Assembly: GCA_015903995.1 (NCBI GenBank)
Contig: JABMDK010000007.1
Coordinates: 78,733-119,553 of the forward strand
DNA from: Nitrospira sp.
GTDB taxonomy: Bacteria; Nitrospirota; Nitrospiria; Nitrospirales; Nitrospiraceae
Length of the DNA stretch: 40,821 nt
Reading direction: 5' to 3'
This document shows positions 1 to 7,100 of the stretch, one piece after another. The position numbers and the translations under genes are program-made. Below the pieces are notes generated by a model. That model was not told where the DNA came from. It ran no database searches and saw only the letters and a program-made list of their open reading frames with translations. Position 1 is the stretch's first letter; each line of letters opens with the position of its first letter.

Positions 1-10
1 CGTGAACCCG

Positions 11-39
11 TTGACAAGGAATCATGGACTTGATACCCT
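11..39 (+). promoter_or_regulatory. Putative sigma70 promoter of the tRNA-Val gene
   Basis: A perfect -35 box TTGACA (11-16) is followed after 17 bases by TACCCT (34-39), preceded by TG at 31-32 as in an extended -10. Transcription would start about 15-20 bases before the tRNA. The -10 hexamer itself is weak (3 of 6), so the extended TGn element and the perfect -35 carry the call. Confidence 0.45.
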
Positions 40-62
40 CCGCAGCGGTTGCCAAGAAAATC

Positions 63-138
63 GGGCGGATAGCTCAGTTGGGAGAGCGCTGCCCTTACAA
101 GGCAGAGGTCACAGGTTCAATCCCTGTTCCGCCTACCA
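63..138 (+). tRNA. tRNA-Val (anticodon UAC)
   Basis: The full cloverleaf can be folded by eye. The acceptor stem GGGCGGA (63-69) pairs with TCCGCCT (128-134) with one terminal G-U. The D arm is GCTC/GAGC, and the anticodon stem CTGCC/GGCAG has loop CTTACAA with anticodon TAC at 96-98. The T arm is ACAGG/CCTGT with loop TTCAATC. Discriminator A and an encoded CCA end at 138. UAC reads GUA and other valine codons. Confidence 0.97.
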
Positions 139-270
139 TGCAGGAGTGGTGGTACGCAGAGGCAGGATGTGCGCTTGCTGTGCCGAGGATCTGTTCCTAG
201 ACACAGGAATTGATCGGCGACCAACGATTTTTTCTTGTCGTGTTTTCGTTCTGCCATCGATAGATTTTGC

Positions 271-348
271 GGGGCCGTCGTTCAGCCTGGTTAGGACGCC
301 AGATTGTCAATCTGGAGGTCGCGGGTTCAAATCCCGTCGGCCCCGCCA
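271..348 (+). tRNA. tRNA-Asp (anticodon GUC)
   Basis: Acceptor stem GGGGCCG (271-277) pairs with CGGCCCC (338-344). The anticodon stem CCAGA/TCTGG encloses loop TTGTCAA with anticodon GTC at 306-308. The T arm is GCGGG/CCCGT-like with loop TTCAAAT. Discriminator G and an encoded CCA end at 348. It lies 132 bases after tRNA-Val and 73 bases before tolQ. The two tRNAs could be co-transcribed; no clear terminator separates them. Confidence 0.97.
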
Positions 349-362
349 TTTTCTTCAGGGTT

Positions 363-371
363 TGGTACAAT
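363..371 (+). promoter_or_regulatory. Possible extended -10 promoter for the tol operon
   Basis: TGG followed by TACAAT (366-371) resembles an extended -10 element. No good -35 box is visible because that position falls in the 3' end of tRNA-Asp. It lies about 50 bases before tolQ, after the tRNA, and would allow tol expression independent of tRNA read-through. Weak evidence. Confidence 0.3.
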
Positions 372-421
372 CCACTTTGCCAAGAAATCATGTGCGGTGA
401 GGAGGGAGAGTAGAGACTCGT

Positions 422-1123
422 ATGTTTCAAACCGGCCCACTGGGAGTCATTCTGTCGCTCGGGATCGTATCCAAGGTGGTTCTCGTGCTCCTGGTCTGCT
501 TTTCGGTTGCGTCCTGGGCCATCATTTTCTATAAGTTGGCCGTATTTCGCACCGCTGATGCAAAAGATCGTCATTTCATGGCTGTGTTACTGCGGGCCAG
601 AGATGTGGAGGATGTGACTCGGCATGCGCAACAGACGATTGGAAGTCCCTGCGCAAAAATTTTTCATGCCGTGATTCAACGGATCGGCTCTCTTCCCACC
701 GAGGTGAATGGTCAGGGTTCCGTCGCCTATGATCGACATGTGATGGAGAGGACGGCGGCTCATCTTGCCCAGGGGCAAATCGACAAGTTGGAATCATTTC
801 TCCCGTTTCTTGCGACAACCGGAAATATCTGCCCGTTCGTGGGGCTCTTGGGAACGGTGATGGGCATTATCGACTCGTTCCGGGAAATCGGCACGCAAGG
901 GACCGCCAGTATTGCGGCTGTCGCTCCCGGCGTCTCTGAAGCCTTGATCGCGACCGCAGCCGGATTGTTTGCCGCGATTCCCGCCGTCATTGCCTATAAT
1001 TATTTTCTCGTACGTATCAGGCGTGCCGCCATGCACATGGATTCGGTTGTGGTGGAGCTTCTGGCCTTGATTCCCGCCCAAACGAGACCTGTCGCTCCGG
1101 TTCCCGTTGGAGCGAAGGGATGA
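422..1123 (+). CDS. tolQ: TolQ, MotA/TolQ/ExbB proton-channel subunit
   Basis: This is an inner-membrane stator protein which, with TolR, uses the proton motive force to energise the Tol-Pal system for outer-membrane constriction and integrity. The 233-residue length matches TolQ. One transmembrane helix lies at about residues 10-38. After a cytoplasmic loop come two more at about 128-152 and 167-196, carrying the family core ([11 protein letters not shown] at 139-149 and [13 protein letters not shown] near 170-182). This is the TolQ/ExbB three-helix topology. A purine-rich AGGAGGGAG lies upstream but about 13 bases from the ATG. The stop overlaps the tolR start by 4 bases (ATGA), indicating translational coupling. 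Position at the head of tolR-tonB-tolB-pal favours TolQ over ExbB. Confidence 0.93.
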   Translation: MFQTGPLGVILSLGIVSKVVLVLLVCFSVASWAIIFYKLAVFRTADAKDRHFMAVLLRARDVEDVTRHAQQTIGSPCAKIFHAVIQRIGSLPTEVNGQGSVAYDRHVMERTAAHLAQGQIDKLESFLPFLATTGNICPFVGLLGTVMGIIDSFREIGTQGTASIAAVAPGVSEALIATAAGLFAAIPAVIAYNYFLVRIRRAAMHMDSVVVELLALIPAQTRPVAPVPVGAKG

Positions 1124-1563
1124 TATTTGAGACGAGGCAGCGCCGGTTTTTGGCGGAAATCAACGTGATTCCGCTCGTGGATGTGGTGCTGGTGCTGTTG
1201 GTGATCTTTATGGTCACGGCGCCCATGCTCTATCGAGGCATGGACATCAAGTTGCCGACGTCGGCATCGAACACGATCAAGCCGGAAATCCGAGCCGTCC
1301 TGACGATCGAAAAGGATCAACGGCTGTACCTCGACAAGGATCCGGTGAGTGTTGATCAGCTGGAACGGAAGCTGCGGGTGATGAAAGCGGAACATACAGA
1401 CGTCTCATTGTATTTGCGCGCCGATCGCGACGTGCCATATGGAATTGTGGTCCAGGTGATGGATGGAGTCAAAAAGGCCGGGATTGAGAAACTCGGCATG
1501 GTGACCGATCCCACTGGGCCTGAACGTGTGAGTGAGGGTACGCCATCCCAACACAATCAGTAG
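1120..1563 (+). CDS. tolR: TolR, ExbD/TolR family proton-channel subunit
   Basis: TolR is the partner of TolQ; it lines the proton path with a membrane aspartate and has a periplasmic domain. The protein has 147 residues. A single transmembrane segment spans about residues 15-37 with the conserved Asp at 21 in [13 protein letters not shown], the signature of the family. A periplasmic ExbD/TolR domain with the usual beta-alpha pattern follows ([20 protein letters not shown], about residues 105-124). The start overlaps the tolQ stop (ATGA), supporting coupled, stoichiometric synthesis. Family membership is clear; TolR rather than ExbD rests on the neighbouring tolB and pal. Confidence 0.92.
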   Translation: MIFETRQRRFLAEINVIPLVDVVLVLLVIFMVTAPMLYRGMDIKLPTSASNTIKPEIRAVLTIEKDQRLYLDKDPVSVDQLERKLRVMKAEHTDVSLYLRADRDVPYGIVVQVMDGVKKAGIEKLGMVTDPTGPERVSEGTPSQHNQ

Positions 1564-1576
1564 GATAAGGTCCACG

Positions 1577-2677
1577 GTGCAGGCTTGGGCATCAGCCGGC
1601 ATGGTTTCGGATGATGAATGGCAGGCGACACTGACTCGTCGCTTAGGCCTTGCCGTCGTCGTTTCTCTGGTTCTGCATATCGGCATACTCGTGTTAGTGG
1701 GCTGGGTTCGATTGCCACGACATGGTGAAAGGCCTCTGACGTCGGTTGAGATTTCCCTCGCCAGCCTACCGACTCTTCCGGAGAAGGCTGCTGAACCCCA
1801 GAAAAGTCAGCCGGTTAAGAAAGAGGTCGAACCACCTAAGCCGATACAGCAGGCGAAGCCTATCGCGCATTCCAAAGCTAGTACGCCACCTAAACCAGTT
1901 GAACTGCCTAAATCCATTGAACCGCCCAAATCCGCTCTTCCTGTGAAAGCGGCGCCCGTATCCCTTCCGCCAGTGGCGGCCGTACCTGTTCCTCCTCCGG
2001 TGACTCCGGCAAAATCGTCGAATGATCTCATGCGCGATATCATGAAAGATATTGAATTGCCTCCGGATGCTCCCAAGCGTGGCGACATCAGTCCGGAGGA
2101 TAAGCCAAGAAAATCACCCGTGATGAAGCTGCCAGATGTACCGGTCGTGACGGAAGCCAAGGAGACCATGCACAAAAAACTGGTGGCCTCTGCTCAATCC
2201 TCATCCTTGACGGAAGATGGGGCGAAGGAATTGGACGAGGAATTGAAGAAGATCAAGGCCCTTGAGGTGCCCAAGACAGCACCACCGGTGGACATGATGC
2301 CGACAAAACCTGTGCCTCAGGTTGAAGCGAAGGCACAGAGCGCCAAGGCTATCGACACCGCACTAAAGGTTCCAGGGATGGCTCCGGGTTCCAATGCCTA
2401 TCTTGCGATTGTGCGACAGCGAATCAGCAATGCGTGGAATGCTCCGCCTATGGATCTGACCAGCCATGCCTACGTCGTAGTCGTTCAGTTCAGGCTTCAT
2501 AAAAACGGATCGGTCACCGGTGTCACGATCGAGCAGTCGTCCGGAAACGAGTACTATGATTTGGCCGGGAAACGAGCCGTGCTCAGCGCCAACCCATTGC
2601 CGGTGTTTCCAGCCGATGTCACGGATCTGTATTTTGATGCCCACTTCACCTTTACCGTCGGAGAGCCGCAAGGATAA
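1577..2677 (+). CDS. TonB/TolA-like energy transducer of the Tol system
   Basis: This is a periplasm-spanning protein expected to link the TolQR motor to TolB/Pal, in the place normally held by tolA. I choose GTG 1577 because AGGATAAGG (1562-1570) sits 6 bases upstream, just after the tolR stop. An upstream in-frame GTG at 1532 would overlap tolR and ATG 1601 is a third option. The 366 residues comprise one membrane helix (about 24-44) with S30-x3-H34, the Ser/His pattern known from TonB and TolA. Then comes a long Pro/Lys-rich segment (about 60-200) and a C-terminal TonB domain (about 275-366; YLAIVRQRISNAW, later GSVTGVTIEQSSG). The C-terminal domain is TonB-like, so the name tolA is functional inference. 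Confidence 0.85.
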   Translation: MQAWASAGMVSDDEWQATLTRRLGLAVVVSLVLHIGILVLVGWVRLPRHGERPLTSVEISLASLPTLPEKAAEPQKSQPVKKEVEPPKPIQQAKPIAHSKASTPPKPVELPKSIEPPKSALPVKAAPVSLPPVAAVPVPPPVTPAKSSNDLMRDIMKDIELPPDAPKRGDISPEDKPRKSPVMKLPDVPVVTEAKETMHKKLVASAQSSSLTEDGAKELDEELKKIKALEVPKTAPPVDMMPTKPVPQVEAKAQSAKAIDTALKVPGMAPGSNAYLAIVRQRISNAWNAPPMDLTSHAYVVVVQFRLHKNGSVTGVTIEQSSGNEYYDLAGKRAVLSANPLPVFPADVTDLYFDAHFTFTVGEPQG

Positions 2678-2680
2678 ACC

Positions 2681-4021
2681 ATGACGTTTCGAGTTGTTGT
2701 ATTCGTCAGCCTATGTGTATCGATCGGCGTTGCGTGGATCATTGAATCCGGTGCCGCCGACGTTTTTCTTGAAGCCACGAGACCGGATTTTCAAAAGATT
2801 CCGCTTGGAATCGCCGGGATTGAAAACCTGGGTGGATCGGAATCACCGGAGGCACGGGTGAAGCTGGGGACGCGCATCGAAGACGTGTTGAAGGCGGATG
2901 TGCGACGCTCGCTGGTCTTTGCGCTGGTCGATTTGTCGAGCCTTGGCATTAAGGTCGGTCATCTCGGGGCGGAGCCTGATCCCTCCTTCAAGCAAGCCGC
3001 CGGGAATGGGGTGTCGGTCATTGTGTGGGGACAGGCGGGAATGAAGAGCGGGAATAAAGATGCCGATCTCAGCATGGACGGCTATGTCTATGACGCCGGA
3101 AGCAATGAAGTCGTCGGCGGGAAACGCTATGTCGGTTCGACATCGGTCGCCCGGCTCATGGCCCATCGCTTTGCGGATGAGTTGGTCTTTCGCTATACGG
3201 GGGAGCCGGGGATCGCCAGGACGAAGATCGCCTATGTCTCGGAGTTGGGGACGGCTCGCGAGTTATTCGTGATGGATTACGACGGATACGATCCGCGTCA
3301 GCTGACGGCCGACGGGTTCTTGAATCTGATGCCGCGGTGGTCGCCGGATCGTCGATTCTTGGTCTTCACGACGTATCGCAATCGGAACACGCAGGATATC
3401 GACATGATTGAGTTGGCCACGGGAAAGCGGTGGACACTCGTCGCGCAAGGAGGGCTGAATATCACGCCGGTTCTCTCTCCCGATGGGAATTCGCTGGCCT
3501 ACTCATCAAGCCATGAAGGAAATGCTGAATTGTATCGTTTGGATACCAAGACGAAAGCCGTTCAACGACTGACCACGCATGCGGCCGGAGACTTGTCGCC
3601 CTCATGGTCTCCATCGGGCCGAGAGCTCGTCTTTACATCCGATCGGAGCGGTGGACCGCAGATTTTCCTCATGAGTGCGGATGGATCCAATGTGCGTCGA
3701 TTGACGTTCGATGGAGACTATAATGCGGCGCCGGCCTGGTCTCCTCGAGGAAATTGGATCGCCTACGTGTGCCGGACTCCCAAAAAAGAGTACAAACTGT
3801 GTGTGATCACTCCCGATGGGCAGAAACGTGTGCAATTAACGACGGGACTGGGCGTGGATGATTCTCCGTCCTGGTCTCCGGATGGGCGGCATCTCGTGTT
3901 CAGTTCGACAGTGGAGGGGAAGAGTCAAATCTACATGATCGATGCGGATGGTAAAGACCTCGAGCGCATTACGTTCACCGGCACTCACAATAGCGCGCCC
4001 TCCTGGTCTCCGGCCTCGTAA
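2681..4021 (+). CDS. tolB: TolB, periplasmic beta-propeller of the Tol-Pal system
   Basis: TolB is a periplasmic protein that binds Pal and couples it to the energised Tol complex. It has 446 residues, close to the usual 430. An N-terminal export signal (hydrophobic about residues 4-20) is followed by the TolB N-terminal alpha/beta domain (about 28-170; it includes GVSVIVWGQ). The six-bladed propeller is built of PD40-type repeats, recognisable by recurring WSPD, SPDG, SWSP and FTSDRSG motifs from about residue 215 to the end. The ATG follows the tonB/tolA stop by 3 bases, so it is in the same operon. Confidence 0.95.
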   Translation: MTFRVVVFVSLCVSIGVAWIIESGAADVFLEATRPDFQKIPLGIAGIENLGGSESPEARVKLGTRIEDVLKADVRRSLVFALVDLSSLGIKVGHLGAEPDPSFKQAAGNGVSVIVWGQAGMKSGNKDADLSMDGYVYDAGSNEVVGGKRYVGSTSVARLMAHRFADELVFRYTGEPGIARTKIAYVSELGTARELFVMDYDGYDPRQLTADGFLNLMPRWSPDRRFLVFTTYRNRNTQDIDMIELATGKRWTLVAQGGLNITPVLSPDGNSLAYSSSHEGNAELYRLDTKTKAVQRLTTHAAGDLSPSWSPSGRELVFTSDRSGGPQIFLMSADGSNVRRLTFDGDYNAAPAWSPRGNWIAYVCRTPKKEYKLCVITPDGQKRVQLTTGLGVDDSPSWSPDGRHLVFSSTVEGKSQIYMIDADGKDLERITFTGTHNSAPSWSPAS

Positions 4022-4100
4022 ATTTCCAGGAAGGCATTGACGGCAATCGTCCTAGGTTGTAAGAAAAAGGGACGGTATTTCACAGGAGGGAAGGAATCCG

Positions 4101-4814
4101 ATGAAAAAAATACCAGTCAGCTATCTGCCGTTGATTCTTGGGGTCATCGTACTGGGAATGCCTGCCTGCTCGAAGAAGGCGGTTCGATCCGGGGGCGAGA
4201 TGCAGGCGTTACAAGACGAGACGACTAAGGGAGGGGGAAGCAAAGACGGAACGAGTTCAAGTTTTCCCGACACGTCGTTCTCGGGACGCGATGAGTCGAG
4301 CAGCTTACGGGGGTTGGACCGAAATCCGTCGGAAGAACGGTTGGGGGGGCATGCCGGTAGTACAGGGAGTCCAGGCGGTGTCGGCCATGCCAACGCGATG
4401 GTTGCCAAAGCAGATTCCGGATCGGCCGCCCGCCAGTTGGCTGAAATTCGTGCGGAGCAGGTGGCGTCGGTGGCGGCAGGGCTTCGTGATGTCTTTTTCG
4501 CGTACGACAGTTTTTCAGTCACCGATGAAGGACGCCATGCCCTGGCCGGCGATGCAGAATGGGCCAAATCGAATCCGAACACACAGCTGAAAATCGAAGG
4601 CCATTGTGATGAGCGCGGCACGTCAGCGTATAATTTGGTGTTGGGTGAGAAACGGGCGAAGGCCGTTCGGAATTATCTCGTCGAGCTGGGAGTAGCCCCC
4701 ACGTATTTGTCGGTCGTCTCCTACGGCAAGGAACGGCCATTCTGCACGGAACATACCGAAGCCTGTTACGCGCAGAATCGTCGGGGACATCTCGTTGTCA
4801 AGACGGGAAAGTAG
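4101..4814 (+). CDS. pal: Pal, peptidoglycan-associated OmpA-domain lipoprotein
   Basis: Pal anchors the outer membrane to peptidoglycan and is the outer-membrane end of the Tol system. The ATG has AGGAGGG (4084-4090) 10 bases upstream. The signal peptide ends in GMPAC with Cys23 as the lipidation site; Met at -3 is not the usual Leu. A Gly/Ser-rich linker (about 30-120) leads to an OmpA-like domain (about 123-237). That domain contains VFFAYDSF, the peptidoglycan-binding segment GHCDERGTSAYN and GEKRA. At 237 residues it is longer than typical Pal (about 170) because of the linker. An 80-base gap follows tolB. Confidence 0.93.
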   Translation: MKKIPVSYLPLILGVIVLGMPACSKKAVRSGGEMQALQDETTKGGGSKDGTSSSFPDTSFSGRDESSSLRGLDRNPSEERLGGHAGSTGSPGGVGHANAMVAKADSGSAARQLAEIRAEQVASVAAGLRDVFFAYDSFSVTDEGRHALAGDAEWAKSNPNTQLKIEGHCDERGTSAYNLVLGEKRAKAVRNYLVELGVAPTYLSVVSYGKERPFCTEHTEACYAQNRRGHLVVKTGK

Positions 4815-4869
4815 TGGGCACCGATTGTGCCGCTTGCCTGACCGTAGGCGGTCGTTTGGATCTCAGGAC

Positions 4870-6270
4870 ATGACGTTTCAACTGCGAACCACGCATGGTG
4901 TGCTCCTTGGTATCGTCGTGGGTGGTTTCCTGCTGTCCGGGTGTGTCGCGCAGCAGTCTGACCTGAAGAAGACCGAAAAAGATCTTCAGCAGCAGCTGTC
5001 CCAGACCAGAGCCAAGCAGAGCCAGGAACTTTCGACCTTACGCGAACAGGAATTGCCGCAGCTCCGAGGAGAACTGGAAAAGGCGCTGTACCAGGCCCGA
5101 GAGCTTCAGGGAAAACAGGAGGACTTCAAGCATCGGTCGGCCCAGTTGGAGCAGCAGACAAAAAAACTGGAACAATTGGCGGCCAAGCTCGAAGCCGACA
5201 GCAGCACTCGGTATCTGTGGATGCAGAAGAGTTTCGAAACGCAGGATGTAAAGGTGTCGGCCCGGCTTGACGAGCTCTCGAAGGCCATGGAGGCGTTGAA
5301 AAAAGAGGTCATTGATGTCGTCCAGCGTACGAACGAGGGGCTGTCAAAACGCGTCGATGTCAAGCTGGAGGGGCATCAAAAAGAGTTGACCGAGCACCAG
5401 AATAAGATTGAACAGATTTCTCAAAAGTTCACGCAGTTCAATCAGGCGCTGACGGGGTTTCGGGAGGCGCTGACCGGACTGCATGATCGCGTGGGCGACC
5501 ATGACCAGGCGACCAAACACCTGGCGTCGAGAATCGATAGCGATTCAAAGGCGACCGCGACTCATGCGGAGGATGTCAATCGAAGCGTGGTCTCCATCAC
5601 AAAGGCGCTTGAAGCAGTCGGGAAAAAGGTCACGGCTCGCCTTGACGAACAGGATGGGCGAATCGATGCCTTGGCGAAAACACTTGAGCAGGTCTCCAAT
5701 AAGCCTGCTTCTCTCCAGCAGGCCCATAAACCGGCATCACACTCCGCACCGGGGCCCAATGAGCCCATCTTGGAAGGAGGGGAGGCCTCAAAGTTGTCTG
5801 CGGGGCCAGAGACGGCAGGTGGTTCGACTACAATCGTTCCTCCTCAAGACGCGCCGAAATTTGAACCGGCTCCGGTCGGTGCTGATCCGCCTGATCGGGT
5901 TCGCTATGAGCGGGTGTTAGGGTTGTTTCGGGACGGGGATTTGGAAGGCGCTCGGCAAGGATTCACCGGATTTCTTGAGGAGTATCCAAACTCCACCCTT
6001 GCGCCCAATGCCCGATTTTGGCTGGGAGAGTCGTACTTCGGCAAGAAAGAGTTTCAGCGAGCGATCGATGCTTACGACAAGGTGGAGATCGACTATCCCG
6101 GCAGCGAAAAGATTCCCGCTGCCATCTTGAAAAAAGGGTATGCGTATCTGGCGCTGAAGGATAAGAGGCGAGCGTCGTCCGCTTTCAAGCAGGTCGTCAC
6201 GCTCTACCCGAAAACCGTTGAGGCGGGAAAGGCCTCGGACAAACTGGCGCAACTCAAGGAGGTGCGGTAG
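4870..6270 (+). CDS. CpoB/YbgF-like coiled-coil TPR lipoprotein (first copy)
   Basis: This is a Tol-Pal-associated periplasmic protein with a C-terminal TPR module of the YbgF/CpoB type. I place the start at ATG 4870 because it begins a clean lipoprotein signal (LLSGC, Cys25). A longer frame from 4795 would overlap pal and push the signal inward. The protein has 466 residues. Residues about 30-300 form a long, Gln/Glu/Lys-rich coiled coil, then a Pro/Ser linker. About 350-466 holds three TPR-like helices (NARFWLGESYFGKKEFQRAI, then KKGYAYLALKDKRRAS), the CpoB hallmark. Known CpoB (about 260 residues) has a short coiled coil; this one is much longer. It is probably an outer-membrane-attached lipoprotein. 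Confidence 0.85.
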   Translation: MTFQLRTTHGVLLGIVVGGFLLSGCVAQQSDLKKTEKDLQQQLSQTRAKQSQELSTLREQELPQLRGELEKALYQARELQGKQEDFKHRSAQLEQQTKKLEQLAAKLEADSSTRYLWMQKSFETQDVKVSARLDELSKAMEALKKEVIDVVQRTNEGLSKRVDVKLEGHQKELTEHQNKIEQISQKFTQFNQALTGFREALTGLHDRVGDHDQATKHLASRIDSDSKATATHAEDVNRSVVSITKALEAVGKKVTARLDEQDGRIDALAKTLEQVSNKPASLQQAHKPASHSAPGPNEPILEGGEASKLSAGPETAGGSTTIVPPQDAPKFEPAPVGADPPDRVRYERVLGLFRDGDLEGARQGFTGFLEEYPNSTLAPNARFWLGESYFGKKEFQRAIDAYDKVEIDYPGSEKIPAAILKKGYAYLALKDKRRASSAFKQVVTLYPKTVEAGKASDKLAQLKEVR

Positions 6271-6274
6271 CAAT

Positions 6275-7036
6275 ATGTGTGTCCGTACGCTTGTCTCAGG
6301 TTCAGTGGCATGGGGATTGTTGGCGTCGACGGTCATGCTCGCCGGCTGTGCCAAACATGCCGATTTTATGGAAATGCGCAATCAGCTCTCGACGATCTCG
6401 CGGACACAGGATCAGGATCATCAACGGGTCGATGCTGCGATGCGCCGATTGGAGGCCGTCGAGCGGAGCAAGGAGAGCGATCCTGCGAAGGTGCGATTCG
6501 ATGATCTGACGGCACGCGTTCAAAAACTTGAAAGTCGATTGGTAAAGCTGGAAGAGGTTGCCAGCCAGGTATCTGCCAAGGCGGATGCCACGACTGAGTC
6601 GCGCGCCTCCAGATCGGCCAAACAGACGCCGCTTGCCGAACCGACGGGAACAGTATCCGGAATTACGCCGACATCCGCCTTCAATCTGGCCTATAATGAT
6701 TACCTCAATGGGAAATACGAGCTTGCGGTCGCCGGGTTCCAGCGATTCATCAAGGATTTTCCCGGTACGTCGCTGACGCCGAACGCCCACTATTGGTTGG
6801 GAGAATCGTATTACAATTTGAAAGACTATGGGCGGGCCATCCATACGTTCGACTCGCTCGTGGCGGAATATCCAGGGAACGAAAAGATTCCCGCAGCGCT
6901 GTATAAGCTTGGTTTGGCGACGGCTGAGACCGGCGATCTCGGCAGGTCGCGGAAGAGTCTGAAGCGAGTGCTGGAGGAGTTTCCCTCATCGGACGAATCA
7001 AAATTGGCCAAGAATAAGTTGGCTGAAATCCGATGA
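6275..7036 (+). CDS. CpoB/YbgF-like lipoprotein (second tandem copy)
   Basis: A second Tol-Pal-associated CpoB/YbgF homologue begins 4 bases after the first. ATG 6275 is chosen because AAGGAGGTG (6257-6264, overlapping the end of the previous gene) is correctly placed and the protein then starts with a lipoprotein signal (MLAGC, Cys25). The 253 residues, normal CpoB length, comprise a short coiled coil (about 35-100), a linker, and a C-terminal TPR domain (about 130-253; NAHYWLGESYYNLKDYGRAI). The TPR part is clearly paralogous to the preceding protein. Separate signals and ribosome-binding sites show two genes, not one frameshifted gene. Confidence 0.87.
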   Translation: MCVRTLVSGSVAWGLLASTVMLAGCAKHADFMEMRNQLSTISRTQDQDHQRVDAAMRRLEAVERSKESDPAKVRFDDLTARVQKLESRLVKLEEVASQVSAKADATTESRASRSAKQTPLAEPTGTVSGITPTSAFNLAYNDYLNGKYELAVAGFQRFIKDFPGTSLTPNAHYWLGESYYNLKDYGRAIHTFDSLVAEYPGNEKIPAALYKLGLATAETGDLGRSRKSLKRVLEEFPSSDESKLAKNKLAEIR

Positions 7037-7100
7037 TCGTCGCCGTGCCGCGACGCCCCCACCCCGTCACCGTCCCATTACTCATGAGGAGCATCGTGTC

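Noticed and set aside
2..400. 132-residue plus-strand frame across the tRNA region
   Set aside because: It runs through both tRNA genes, so it cannot be a protein gene.
4870..7036. The two cpoB-like frames as a single gene broken by a frameshift
   Set aside because: Each has its own ribosome-binding context, lipoprotein signal with Cys25 and complete C-terminal TPR domain, so they are tandem paralogues.
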